Below, one piece after another: positions 54,043 through 62,529 of a stretch of DNA of 64,000 nucleotides. The DNA comes from Akkermansia muciniphila (GTDB lineage: Bacteria > Verrucomicrobiota > Verrucomicrobiia > Verrucomicrobiales > Akkermansiaceae): contig NZ_CP114598.1 in the NCBI RefSeq assembly GCF_030848305.1, positions 248,001 to 312,000 of the forward strand, written 5' to 3'. Position 1 is the stretch's first letter; every line of letters starts with the position of its first letter. The notes under the pieces are model-generated. The model saw nothing but the letters and a program-made list of their open reading frames with translations, made no database searches and was not told where the DNA came from. A program made the position numbers and the translations under genes.

Positions 54043-55470
54043 TCATGCGTCATCAGAGGCCCGCTGTTCCTGTTTCTGCTGTTCCGCAAGCCTTCTGGAG
54101 GCGAAACGCTGGAAACGCCAAACAATAATCAATACCGCCAATAAAAAGATGCCTGAGCCGCCCCACAACAGCCAAAAAGCGGCGGAAGCCGCCTTTTCAT
54201 CCCCCATTTCGCCAGCCTGGTTCCAATAATAATAGGATAAAAGAGGATTCCAGGGCAGTGAACTGTCCGGCAGAAGATGGAGCCGCGCCATGCGGTTCAT
54301 GGCCGGCAGATAGGCCGCTTGGGCGGATGCTTTCATCAGGGAATCACCCTGAACCTCGTCCCCCCGTGTATAATATACCTGAGCCAGCATATACATGGCC
54401 TTGGGATCCCCTGTAGCGTCAGCCACACGCCGCAGCAGCCTGTAGGCTTCGTCCGCATCCAGTTCCCCACCCTTTCCGTTCTGGAGCAGCTCCGCGGCCT
54501 TTAGGGCCGCAGGGAAATACCCGGTGGCGGCAGCTTCACGATACAGAGCCAGGGCCCGGGCCGCCTGTTCTGCGGAAGGAGCTCCCTCCAGCAGCATATC
54601 CGCCAGGGCAGCCATGCTGTACGGATCCTTCCATTCCGCCCCTTTTTCAAACCAGTAAAGGGCCTTTTCCCGGTCAGGGGGCAAATACTTGCCGTCCCGG
54701 AACATCATGCCCAGTTCCATCACGGCTCCCAAATCTTTACGGGAGGCCGCCTTTTCAAACCATTCCACAGCCCTGGACGCATCCTGCGGCACTCCCAGCC
54801 CATCCCGGTACTTAAATGCCAGAAGTCCTTGTGCCGTCAGATTGCCGCTTTCCGCTGCCTGAAGAAGATATGGGACTGATTTTTCCGGAGAACTATCCGG
54901 AACCAGCTTTCGTTCATAAACAAGAGCTACCCATAACGCTGCCTTGGAGTCGCCGTCATCAGCCTCCTTCTTCCACGTCTGGAGAGATTTTTTATAATAA
55001 CGGGCTGCCGTTGCCTCATCCTTCGGCCCTCCTGCTCCCTGGAAAGCCATTACAGCCGCCTGGTACTGTGCCGCGGCATTACCGTTGTCAGCTGCGCGGG
55101 TAAACCAGTACCGGGCCTTTTCCAGATTTTTTGGGTACAGGCGGCTGCCTGCATAAAACAGCTTGCCCAAGGCCAGCATGGAATCCACATCTCCGTTATT
55201 GGCCTCTTTCTCCGCCAGGGAAACATACTCGGACATCCATTTGGATGTTTCCGACGCATTACCCTCCACGTCATAATGCACAGCCAGCTCCCGGGCGGCA
55301 GCTGGATCCCCATGCAGAGCTTTTTCGCGGAGACCGGACAGGTAAACCTCAAAATTTTCCTCCCCGGCAGGCGTCGGAGAGGAAATATCCTGAGAAGCAA
55401 GAAGTGGACACTGAACAAGAGACAGTCCCCACAATCCGGCAAAAAGCCACCTTTTGCAATGTTTCTTCAT
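54043..55470 (-). CDS. Exported Sel1-repeat protein with C-terminal membrane helix
   Basis: A 475-residue protein when started at the ATG at 55470, giving a signal peptide (KRWLFAGLWGLSLVQCPLLA); the ATG at 55485 is also possible. About eight Sel1-type TPR repeats follow (for example DVDSMLALGKLFYAGSRLYP, NLTAQGLLAFKYRDGLGVPQ, DPYSMAALADMLLEGAP). A hydrophobic helix near the end (FWLLWGGSGIFLLAVLIIVW) anchors it, with a basic, Gln-rich tail inside. It follows the pseudouridine synthase closely enough for co-translation. Partners are unknown. Confidence 0.85.
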   Translation of the reverse strand: MKKHCKRWLFAGLWGLSLVQCPLLASQDISSPTPAGEENFEVYLSGLREKALHGDPAAARELAVHYDVEGNASETSKWMSEYVSLAEKEANNGDVDSMLALGKLFYAGSRLYPKNLEKARYWFTRAADNGNAAAQYQAAVMAFQGAGGPKDEATAARYYKKSLQTWKKEADDGDSKAALWVALVYERKLVPDSSPEKSVPYLLQAAESGNLTAQGLLAFKYRDGLGVPQDASRAVEWFEKAASRKDLGAVMELGMMFRDGKYLPPDREKALYWFEKGAEWKDPYSMAALADMLLEGAPSAEQAARALALYREAAATGYFPAALKAAELLQNGKGGELDADEAYRLLRRVADATGDPKAMYMLAQVYYTRGDEVQGDSLMKASAQAAYLPAMNRMARLHLLPDSSLPWNPLLSYYYWNQAGEMGDEKAASAAFWLLWGGSGIFLLAVLIIVWRFQRFASRRLAEQQKQEQRASDDA

Positions 55471-55488
55471 ACCGGAACAAGTCATTCA

Positions 55489-56916
55489 TTAATGGCCTCT
55501 GTTTCCGCGGGAAAAACTGCCGGAAGACCTGCCTCCAAAGCCCGGTTTACGAAAACCGCCTTCACGGCGCTGAAAACCTCCTTCGCGGCGGTCTCTACCA
55601 AAACCGCTTTCACGGCGTTGGAATCCTCCTTCACGACGGTTTTCCCTGAAACCGCCCTCCTGACGCTGAAACCCTCCCTCGCGGCGGTCTCTACCAAAAC
55701 TGCTTTCACGACGTTGGAACCCTCCTTCACGACGGTTTTCCCTGAAGCCGCCCTCTCGACGCTGGAAACCTCCTTCGCGGCGGTCTCTACCAAAACCGCT
55801 TTCACGGCGTTGGAATCCTCCTTCTCGACGGTTTTCCCTGAAACCGCCCTCCTGACGCTGGGAACCTCCTTCGCGGCGGTCTCTACCAAAACCGCTTTCA
55901 CGGCGTTGGAACCCACCTTCACGACGATGAAAATCTCCGCGGCGGTCACGGGAACGGAAGCCGGAATCTCCCCGGAAATATCCATCTTCCTTGACTTCAC
56001 GTTCATCCTCCGTCTCTACAAAACGAGTCTTCATTTCCGGAGTAGGTTCATAAGAATCCCCTGCTTCAAAATCTTCCGGATTAAACACATAATCTTCATC
56101 GGAATCAACACCTCTTCCTGCCTGCTCACCCTTGGCGCCACCTCCGGCGACAAGCTGGGAAGCACCCAGGTATTTACGCTGGCGGGGAGGATTCTTCAGC
56201 GTCAGAGCCACATCCGCGTCATCCAGAAATTTCCAGCTCCCGGGTTCCAAATCCCCCCCCCACAGGGAGCCGATGCGCACGCGCACCAACTTGCGGACGC
56301 GAAGGCCCAGACACTGGAACATTTGACGCACCTGACGCTTCAACCCCTGTTCCAGAACAATGCAGGCACGGCGCGCGGAAGCGCGGCAAACATATTTGGC
56401 CCTGGCATTTCCTTCCGGAATGCGTACGCCGCGCAAAAACTGCATCAGTACGGAATTATCAAAATTCTGATCTACCGTCACCCAATATTCCTTTTCAATG
56501 CCGCCGGTAGGATGGGAAAGGACCTGGGTCAATTCCCCCTTATTCGTCATAATCAGAAGACCTTCGGAATCAGCATCCAGCCGTCCAACGTAATTCAGAT
56601 GGCGCAGGCGCGGCGGCAGCAGGTCATAAACAGTGCCTATGGCTCCCTGCGCTTCTCGGCTGCATACATACCCGCGGGGCTTGTTCAACAGCACTACAAC
56701 CTCCTCCATAGGGGTCATATGGCGACCGTCCACCTTCACGAAATCCTTCTCCGTCACCCTCATCCCAGGCGTATCGATAACCTTCCCGTTCACTTCCACG
56801 CGCCCTTCTCCAATCAGCCTGTCGGCCACCCGGCGGGAATCAATGCCGCAGGAGGCCAGGAATTTATTAATGCGGATACCTCCGTTTTCTTCGGAGCCAT
56901 GTTGTTCTTCACTCAT
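55489..56916 (-). CDS. RsuA/RluB-type rRNA pseudouridine synthase with long repetitive Arg/Gly tail
   Basis: A 475-residue protein. Residues ~10-60 are an S4 RNA-binding domain (INKFLASCGIDSRRVADRLI, GRVEVNGKVIDTPGMRV). The catalytic domain has GRLDADSEGLLIMTNKGEL with the catalytic Asp, then KEYWVTVD and LKRQVRQMF. It isomerises a uridine in ribosomal RNA. From residue ~320 the protein is a low-complexity tail of RREGGF-type units encoded by four perfect-period 96-bp repeats. Such a tail is probably disordered and RNA-binding. RluB, RluE, RluF and RsuA types cannot be separated safely here. Confidence 0.88.
   Translation of the reverse strand: MSEEQHGSEENGGIRINKFLASCGIDSRRVADRLIGEGRVEVNGKVIDTPGMRVTEKDFVKVDGRHMTPMEEVVVLLNKPRGYVCSREAQGAIGTVYDLLPPRLRHLNYVGRLDADSEGLLIMTNKGELTQVLSHPTGGIEKEYWVTVDQNFDNSVLMQFLRGVRIPEGNARAKYVCRASARRACIVLEQGLKRQVRQMFQCLGLRVRKLVRVRIGSLWGGDLEPGSWKFLDDADVALTLKNPPRQRKYLGASQLVAGGGAKGEQAGRGVDSDEDYVFNPEDFEAGDSYEPTPEMKTRFVETEDEREVKEDGYFRGDSGFRSRDRRGDFHRREGGFQRRESGFGRDRREGGSQRQEGGFRENRREGGFQRRESGFGRDRREGGFQRREGGFRENRREGGFQRRESSFGRDRREGGFQRQEGGFRENRREGGFQRRESGFGRDRREGGFQRREGGFRKPGFGGRSSGSFSRGNRGH
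55530..55925 (-). repeat. 96-bp tandem repeats inside the pseudouridine synthase gene
   Basis: A reference motif (ggtctctaccaaaac on the plus strand) recurs at about 55591, 55687, 55783 and 55879, exactly 96 bases apart. Each unit encodes 32 residues built from GFQRRESGFGRDRREGG and a GFRENRREGG-type half. Copies differ by few substitutions. Confidence 0.9.
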
Positions 56917-57013
56917 ATTGGTATAATGTCCGCTATCTCAGCGGATGATTTTGTATTGTTTATATTACGGCAATTCACGTCCTCAAAAGGAGGAGGCTTT
57001 CTTTTGCCGGAAG

Positions 57014-57050
57014 AAAAAAGCCTCTCGGTTCATAGACATCCGAGAGGCTT
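57014..57050 (-). terminator. Terminator of the small basic protein gene
   Basis: On the minus strand AAGCCTCTCGG and CCGAGAGGCTT form an 11-bp perfect stem followed by six T (A run at 57014-57019). Confidence 0.88.
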
Positions 57051-57119
57051 CCTGTATTAGGAAAATGACTTGCCGTGCAAACTCCGCCGGGAAACTCTCC
57101 GGAGAGGATAAAGGCAGAC

Positions 57120-57275
57120 TTAAGCTTCATGCTTGGTCTTCGGCAGGCCGAGAGGGCTTTGGCCCTTCTTCCATTCGCCGCGTTCCTTCAGAAGCTTGAC
57201 ACGTTCAAAACGCTTCAGGACGGAACGCTTGCCGCCTACGGTACCGGTTGCTTTGAGGCTGGAATGCTTGGACAT
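57120..57275 (-). CDS. Small basic protein, Chlamydiae/Verrucomicrobia type (TIGR04137-like)
   Basis: A 51-residue, Lys/Arg-rich protein read on the minus strand from the ATG at 57273-57275 to the TAA at 57120-57122. It begins MSKHSSLKATGTVGGKRSVL, continues KRFERVKLLKERGEW and ends LPKTKHEA. This matches the small basic, probably ribosome-associated protein family found in Verrucomicrobia and Chlamydiae. It lies 121 bases downstream of trmD, with its own terminator. The family match is from memory of the pattern; the exact function is not known. Confidence 0.85.
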   Translation of the reverse strand: MSKHSSLKATGTVGGKRSVLKRFERVKLLKERGEWKKGQSPLGLPKTKHEA

Positions 57276-57396
57276 GATCTTGTGTTTGTAAAAGGTTCAA
57301 AAAAATACTTTACACCACCCTCGCGGTGGCAGGCGGGACCTTATAACGGAAGGTTCCGAACTTGGCAAGACAAATTTGACGCAATGTTCAAATATA

Positions 57397-58116
57397 TCAC
57401 TCGATGGCATCCTCCGGATGCGATTCCAGCCACTTCCTCCACAAATCCGGACGGTTCAGGCGCGTACGTTCCAGAGACTTCCCGTGCTTCCATTTTTCAA
57501 TGGCGGGATGGTTGCCGCCCAGCAAAATCTCCGGAACAGCCAGGCCCCGGAACACGTTCGGCTTGGTATAAGCGGGAGCCTCCAGCAACCCGTTGGAAAA
57601 AGATTCCTCCACGGAAGAACGCTCATCCCCCAGCACGCCGGGAATCAGGCGCGCTACGGCGTCAATGACCACCACGGAAGCAATGGCCCCATTCGTGAGA
57701 ATATAATCCCCGATGGACAATTCCATATCCACCAGCTCTTCTACTACACGATGGTCCACCCCCTCGTAATGGCCGCAGAGGATAATGAGATGGCCTCCGG
57801 AGGCTGCCAATTCCGCAGCCAATGACTGGTTGAACGTACGCCCCTGGGGAGTCATCAGCACAACGCGCGTTTCCCGTCGGCGGAGTTCCTCCACGGCGGC
57901 AAAGATAGGTTCCGGCTTCAGCAGCATGCCTTGGCCTCCTCCGCAAAGGTAATCGTCCGTTTTGCGGTGCTTGTCCGTCGTCCAGTCACGGATATTATGG
58001 CAACGTATCTCCAACAATCCCCTGTCACGGGCCTTTCCCAGAATGCTGCCGCCCAGAGGGGCTTCCACCATATCCGGGAACAGGGACAAAACGTCAATCG
58101 TCAACTTGGCGGCCAT
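57397..58116 (-). CDS. trmD: tRNA (guanine37-N1)-methyltransferase
   Basis: A 239-residue SPOUT methyltransferase: IDVLSLFPDMVEAPLGGSIL, DDYLCGGGQGMLLKPEP, the trefoil-knot SAM site LIILCGHYEGVDHRVVE and SIGDYILTNGAIA. It methylates G37 of tRNAs to stop frameshifting. It lies 12 bases after prfB on the same strand, so the two are an operon. Confidence 0.97.
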   Translation of the reverse strand: MAAKLTIDVLSLFPDMVEAPLGGSILGKARDRGLLEIRCHNIRDWTTDKHRKTDDYLCGGGQGMLLKPEPIFAAVEELRRRETRVVLMTPQGRTFNQSLAAELAASGGHLIILCGHYEGVDHRVVEELVDMELSIGDYILTNGAIASVVVIDAVARLIPGVLGDERSSVEESFSNGLLEAPAYTKPNVFRGLAVPEILLGGNHPAIEKWKHGKSLERTRLNRPDLWRKWLESHPEDAIE

Positions 58117-58128
58117 AAGAAAAAAACA

Positions 58129-59248
58129 TCAGCGTTCGCGCTTATGGCCGCGCAGCATGGCCTCAATGAACGGATCCAGGTTCCCGTCCATCACGTCCTG
58201 AATATTGCCGGACTCTACGCCTGTACGCAAATCCTTAACCATTTGATAAGGCTGGAAAACATAGGAACGGATCTGGTTGCCCCACCCGATGTCTCCCTTC
58301 TCACTGTACTGGCGGTCGGCTTCCGCCTGCTTTTTGTCTTCCTCAATCTGGTATAGCTTGGCGCGCAGCATGTTCATAGCCTCTTCCTTGTTACGAAGCT
58401 GGCTACGCTCATTCTGGCAGGCCACAATGACGCCGGAAGGAATATGCGTGATACGCACGGCAGTTTCCACCTTGTTCACGTTCTGACCGCCCTTGCCGCC
58501 GGAACGGTAGGTATCCACCTTCAAATCCTTGTCCAGGATCTCAATATTGATGGAATCAGAAACCTCCGGCGTCGCGTCCAGGGAAGCGAAAGAAGTATGT
58601 CTCTTCCCGGCGGAATCAAAGGGGGAAATGCGCACCAACCGGTGGATGCCGCGTTCATTCTTCAAATACCCGTAGGCATACTCTCCATCCACCTTCAATG
58701 TCACGGAACGAATGCCGGCGTCATCCCCGTCCGTACTCTCCAAATACGTCACGGAAAACCCCCGGCGCTCACACCAGCGGATGTACATGCGCAACAGCAT
58801 GGATGCCCAGTCACAGGCTTCCGTGCCGCCGGCACCGGCGTGAATGGTTACATAACAGGAAGCCTGGTCCTGCGGTCCGTTCAGCAAAGTCAGCAGTTCA
58901 AAATCCGCCAGAGACTTCTGCCATCTGGCAAACTCTTCCACGGCTTCCCGGCCCAGGTCATCGTCATCCGCCTCCTGGGCCAGTTCAATAGCAGCGTCAA
59001 TATCCTCCAGGCGGGACTTCAGCGCGGAAAACGCCTCCATCCTGTGCTTCAGGGGATTCACCTCCGCCATCAGCGCCCGTGCGGCATTCTGGTCATCCCA
59101 AAAATCCGGAGCACTCATGCGTTCATCCAATTCGGCCACTCGTTGTTGAATGCCGTCCAGGTCAAAGATAGCTCCCGAGCTCGGAAAGACGGCTATGCAA
59201 GACAGCCGTGTCGAGCGCCGAGAGATCTGCAGCGATATGGGGATCCAT
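58129..59248 (-). CDS. prfB: Peptide chain release factor 2, programmed +1 frameshift
   Basis: The gene starts at the ATG at 59248 and reads 28 codons (MDPHIAADLSALDTAVLHSR to GSYL) to an in-frame TGA at 59164-59162. After a +1 shift at CTTTGAC (59167-59161) it continues DLDGIQQRVAEL to the stop at 58129, giving 372 residues, close to the usual 365. Domain marks are SPF in RISPFDSAGKRHTSF (stop recognition) and GGQ in SGGKGGQNVNK (peptide release). RF2 reads UGA and UAA, and the frameshift autoregulates RF2 supply. A longer frame without the shift is open upstream, but lacks the RF2 N-terminus. Confidence 0.93.
59161..59176 (-). promoter_or_regulatory. prfB programmed frameshift site
   Basis: The minus strand reads GGGAGCTATCTTTGAC: a Shine-Dalgarno-like GGGAG just upstream of the slippery CTT and the in-frame TGA followed by C. 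It matches the classical RF2 site (AGGGGGTATCTTTGAC in E. coli) at most positions. Confidence 0.93.
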
Positions 59249-59589
59249 GCGCGGGAACCTATCACGAAATACCTGAACGGGAAAGGGCAAAATGCCGTTT
59301 CTCCCAGTCATCCCCTTTCACCCCGACTTGCGGCGAGCCATTTCCATGAATAAAATTCGCATGCTGGACAAAACCGCTCTTCCGAAAGGAGAACATCTAA
59401 CAGAAGATGAACATTCCCGAAATCAACACCTCAACCCCATTTCAATGCACTACGGAAAAATAAACAGCAGACAAAAATCTTATTTCATTCCCTTACCTTA
59501 CATCACCGTTTTCTGCCCTTCCCCCTCTTTCCGGAATGTGGTTCGGCCATCCATATCTCCGGCTTCCCATAAGAGAGCCCGGAGCCATG
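59249..59589. other. Intergenic stretch, no gene seen
   Basis: About 340 bases between prfB and the DtxR-type regulator gene. No open frame resembles a protein. It presumably carries the prfB promoter and the regulator's terminator, neither of which is clear. Confidence 0.45.
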
Positions 59590-59991
59590 CTACTTGGCGG
59601 AATTTTCCTCTCCACCCTCAAAAGGGCGGATCCGGCAGGACCTGAGTTTTTCAATCTCCTCAAAAGTCATGATGTGCTCTATCTGGCAAGCCACTTCATT
59701 GGCGCGTTCTTCCGGAAGAGCCAGTTCCTCCCGCAGGAAATCAAACAGAATGCCGTGGCTGACAATAATTTTCCCGGCAATTCTGCGGCCTTGGGGAGTC
59801 AGCTTGACGGGGGCATACTGCGTATACTCCACCAACCCCATATCCGCCAGCTGTTTGACGGCAGACGTAACGGAAGGCATCTTTACCTTAAGCATCTCTG
59901 CAATATCCCGCACCTGGGCCGTCCCGTTTTTTTCAGACAGCAACCCAATGGCCTCCAGATAATCCTCATTGCTCTTGGTCAGCTCCAACAT
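59590..59991 (-). CDS. DtxR/MntR-family metal-dependent transcriptional regulator
   Basis: A 133-residue protein with the DtxR N-terminal winged helix (NEDYLEAIGLLSEKNGTAQV, DIAEMLKVKMPSVTSAVKQL) and the dimerisation/metal-binding helices (HGILFDFLREELALPEERAN and ACQIEHIMTFEEIEKL) with the Glu/His/Cys ligand pattern. The length is that of MntR-type members without the SH3 domain. It likely represses metal-uptake genes when Fe2+ or Mn2+ is bound. A palindrome just upstream suggests autoregulation. Its targets are not in the window. Confidence 0.87.
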   Translation of the reverse strand: MLELTKSNEDYLEAIGLLSEKNGTAQVRDIAEMLKVKMPSVTSAVKQLADMGLVEYTQYAPVKLTPQGRRIAGKIIVSHGILFDFLREELALPEERANEVACQIEHIMTFEEIEKLRSCRIRPFEGGEENSAK

Positions 59992-60014
59992 GGTATAAAA
60001 TGGAAGCTAATACT

Positions 60015-60028
60015 TTAGTGGGAACTAA
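60015..60028. promoter_or_regulatory. Candidate DtxR-type operator
   Basis: TTAGT and ACTAA form an inverted repeat with a four-base centre, 24-37 bases upstream of the regulator's start codon. TTAG/CTAA half-sites are typical of DtxR-family boxes. A TTGAGT that could be a -35 box overlaps its edge. Confidence 0.45.
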
Positions 60029-60061
60029 CTCAAGGTTTTTTCCAGCCTTCTTTGGAATGAG

Positions 60062-60098
60062 AAAAAAACCGCCGCGAATATGACCATTCGCGGCGGTT
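60062..60098 (-). terminator. Terminator of rpsA
   Basis: On the minus strand AACCGCCGCGAAT pairs with ATTCGCGGCGGTT across a six-base loop and is followed by seven T (A run at 60062-60068). It lies 30 bases past the rpsA stop. Confidence 0.92.
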
Positions 60099-60127
60099 AA
60101 ATTAATCAGCGTAATACGAAAATGGGC

Positions 60128-61816
60128 TTACTTCTCTTCAGAAGGGCTCCACTCTTCGTTTTCACGGGTCGCCAGATTGAAAGCGTGTTCCAGGCCAACC
60201 ATATCGCTGCTCGGGCGGAGGGCTTCAAAGGAAGCGGTTTCGCGGCGGAGCTGTTCGGTGTCGTAATTGACGGCCTTGATGGAAAGGCCGATACGGCGTT
60301 CGATGCTGTCCACCTTGATCACGCGGGCGGTGATTTCATCACCCACCTTGATCACGTCCTTCACGCGTTCCACATGGTCTTCGCTCAACTGGGAAATATG
60401 AATCAGGCCGTCAATATCGCCGTCCAGATTCACGAAGGCGCCGAAGCTGGCGATCTTGGCCACCTGGCCAGTCACCATGTCGCCCACCTTGAAACGGTCA
60501 TTGATGGATTCCCACGGATCGGATTCAAGCTGCTTGATACCAAGGGAGACGCGCTGATCTTCCTTCTTGATTTCCAAAACGATGGCTTCCACTTCGTCGC
60601 CCTTCTTGAGAACTTCGGAAGGATGGTTGATCTTGCGGGTCCAGCTCATATCGGACACGTGGATCATGCCGTCGATGCCTTCTTCCAGCCCCACAAAAGC
60701 GCCGTAGGGAGTAAGGTTGCGGACCTGGCCCTTGATGACGGTACCAATCGGGAAACGGGATTCGATATCCGCCCAGGGATTGTCTTCCAACTGGCGGACG
60801 CCAAGGGAAATCTTCTGTTCCTTCACAGAAATGGAAAGAACCACGGCTTCGATTTCCTGGTCCAGCTTCAATACATCGCTCGGACGGGTAATTCTCTTGA
60901 CCCAGGACAATTCGGAAACGTGCACCAGGCCTTCCACACCCTTTTCCAATTCCACAAAGGCGCCGTAGGGCAGGAGCTTGGTCACGCGGCCCTTGACATG
61001 GGAATTGATCGGGTATTTGCGTTCGATATCCGCCCAGGGATTGTCTGTCATTTGCTTCAGGCCCAGGGAAACGCGTTCCTTTTCGCGATCCACTTCCAGA
61101 ATCACGACTTCCAGGGACTGACCGATATGGAGCATTTCGCTCGGATGGTTCACGCGGCCCCAGCTCATATCCGTGATATGGAGCAGACCGTCCATGCCGC
61201 GGAGGTCGACAAAAGCGCCGAAGTCCGTGATATTCTTCACGATACCTTCCACCTTGTCGCCTTCCTTGACGGTTTCAAGGAAGCGCTGGCGCTGGTCAGC
61301 GCGTTCAGCTTCAATCACTTCACGGCGGGAAAGGACGATATTCTTACGGTCGTCATTCACCTTGACGATCTTAAATTCGTAAACCTTTCCTACATACTCG
61401 TTCAGATCGCGCGGAGGAATAATATCCACCTGGGAACCGGGCAGGAAGGCTTCCACGCCAACGTTAACCATAAGACCGCCCTTGACGACGCTCTTCACTT
61501 TACCCTTAACCAGGCCGCCATCGCGGTACACGCCCACGATCTTATCCCAGTTCTGCTTATGGGCGGCCTTTTCCTTGGAAAGGACGACGATGCCTTCGTC
61601 GTTTTCGAGGCGTTCCAAAAGGACTTCAATTTGGTCCCCTACTTCGATTTCCTCGTCTTCAAACTCGGAAATGGAAATAGCGCCTTCGGACTTGTAGCCG
61701 ATGTCCACCAAAACAACTTGGGGACGGATTTCCTGGATGGTTCCGGTAACAATGGAACCTTCACGCAATTCGCGGAACTTGCTGTCAATCAGTTCCGCCA
61801 GTTCAGTTGTGCTCAT
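60128..61816 (-). CDS. rpsA: 30S ribosomal protein S1
   Basis: A 562-residue protein of six S1 RNA-binding domains. The first two are more divergent (GSIVTGTIQEIRPQVVLVDI, GLVKGKVKSVVKGGLMVNVG). The next four are closely similar, each with a GxVxGxVxxxxxxGAFVxLxxGxxGLxHxS pattern. S1 binds mRNA to the ribosome during initiation. This matters here because many genes in the window have weak Shine-Dalgarno sites. It is monocistronic with its own terminator. Confidence 0.97.
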   Translation of the reverse strand: MSTTELAELIDSKFRELREGSIVTGTIQEIRPQVVLVDIGYKSEGAISISEFEDEEIEVGDQIEVLLERLENDEGIVVLSKEKAAHKQNWDKIVGVYRDGGLVKGKVKSVVKGGLMVNVGVEAFLPGSQVDIIPPRDLNEYVGKVYEFKIVKVNDDRKNIVLSRREVIEAERADQRQRFLETVKEGDKVEGIVKNITDFGAFVDLRGMDGLLHITDMSWGRVNHPSEMLHIGQSLEVVILEVDREKERVSLGLKQMTDNPWADIERKYPINSHVKGRVTKLLPYGAFVELEKGVEGLVHVSELSWVKRITRPSDVLKLDQEIEAVVLSISVKEQKISLGVRQLEDNPWADIESRFPIGTVIKGQVRNLTPYGAFVGLEEGIDGMIHVSDMSWTRKINHPSEVLKKGDEVEAIVLEIKKEDQRVSLGIKQLESDPWESINDRFKVGDMVTGQVAKIASFGAFVNLDGDIDGLIHISQLSEDHVERVKDVIKVGDEITARVIKVDSIERRIGLSIKAVNYDTEQLRRETASFEALRPSSDMVGLEHAFNLATRENEEWSPSEEK

Positions 61817-62119
61817 TTAAATGGTTGATGAGTTAGTATTAACGATCTTTCTCATGGCCCCTTGTTGACCGGCGGGCAATCGGGGCGCCTTCCCCCGCCG
61901 GGCGAAAAATCGGTTGCTTTCAATATCAATTCCACGCAAGAACTCAAGGCTTTTCTTGAAAAACTCCCCCTATTTTTTCCCGAGTTTGCGGCCCTCCGGT
62001 GGACGGCGGTAAAAAACGAGCGCATAAAAACCTTCCGCCCCTTCCTTCCCATGTTAAAAATCCGGCTAATGAGAATATGCGGGAAATCTGCATCTATCAG
62101 TCACTCCTGATGCAAATTT
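61817..62119. other. Upstream region of rpsA, no gene seen
   Basis: About 300 bases between rpsA and the nitroreductase remnant. Short open frames are present, but none looks protein-coding. It should hold the rpsA promoter and leader; a GC-rich hairpin around 61873-61900 may belong to the leader. Confidence 0.4.
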
Positions 62120-62491
62120 ATGAAAAAAAACTCCTTCTTGCTCCTTCACAGCGGTGTTGTGGAACAGCCTTTTTTACGCCGCAGATTTCGTCAAACTGGA
62201 CGATCAGGCCTGGAACGGGGAGCTTCGGTCATGAATGCCCTGCCCGCACGTTCAATCCATTCGGAGTTTCTCTGAAAAACGTTCTCCCAAAAAGATTTGT
62301 CAGACCTGCTCTGGGCTGCCAATGGCCTCAACCGCCATAAACCGCCAGGACGTCAAAATTACATATGCACTAAAGACGGGACGACTACCTACCCGCGAGC
62401 CAGCATGAACAAGGATGCCCCGGCAAAGGCTCTGAAGCTAACCTCTTCCCAAATACCCATGCTCTGCCATCCGGTAAAATATAAAAAATAA
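62120..62491 (+). pseudogene. Decayed SagB/nitroreductase-family gene, frameshifted and truncated
   Basis: Pieces of one nitroreductase-like protein can be read in shifting frames. An ATG with a Lys-rich hydrophobic start lies at 62120 (MKKNSFLLL), then YAADFVKLDDQAWNGELRS, then RSIRSFSEK in one frame, LSDLLWAANGLNR in another, and NRQDVKITYALK shortly after. Intact relatives read LLWAANGxNR, then a TAPSA-type FMN segment, then the NxQD stretch; the middle segment is missing and the C-terminal half is absent. The frame ends at the TAA at 62489-62491. At least three frame changes make it non-functional. Confidence 0.75.
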
Positions 62492-62529
62492 AAGCTTCCT
62501 GTTCCATTCTCCAGACACAACAGGCAGTA

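Noticed and set aside
59165-59265. Start of prfB in the longer unshifted frame (MIGSRAWIPISLQ...)
   Set aside because: Those residues do not resemble RF2, whereas the shifted reading frame reproduces the conserved RF2 leader and frameshift signal.
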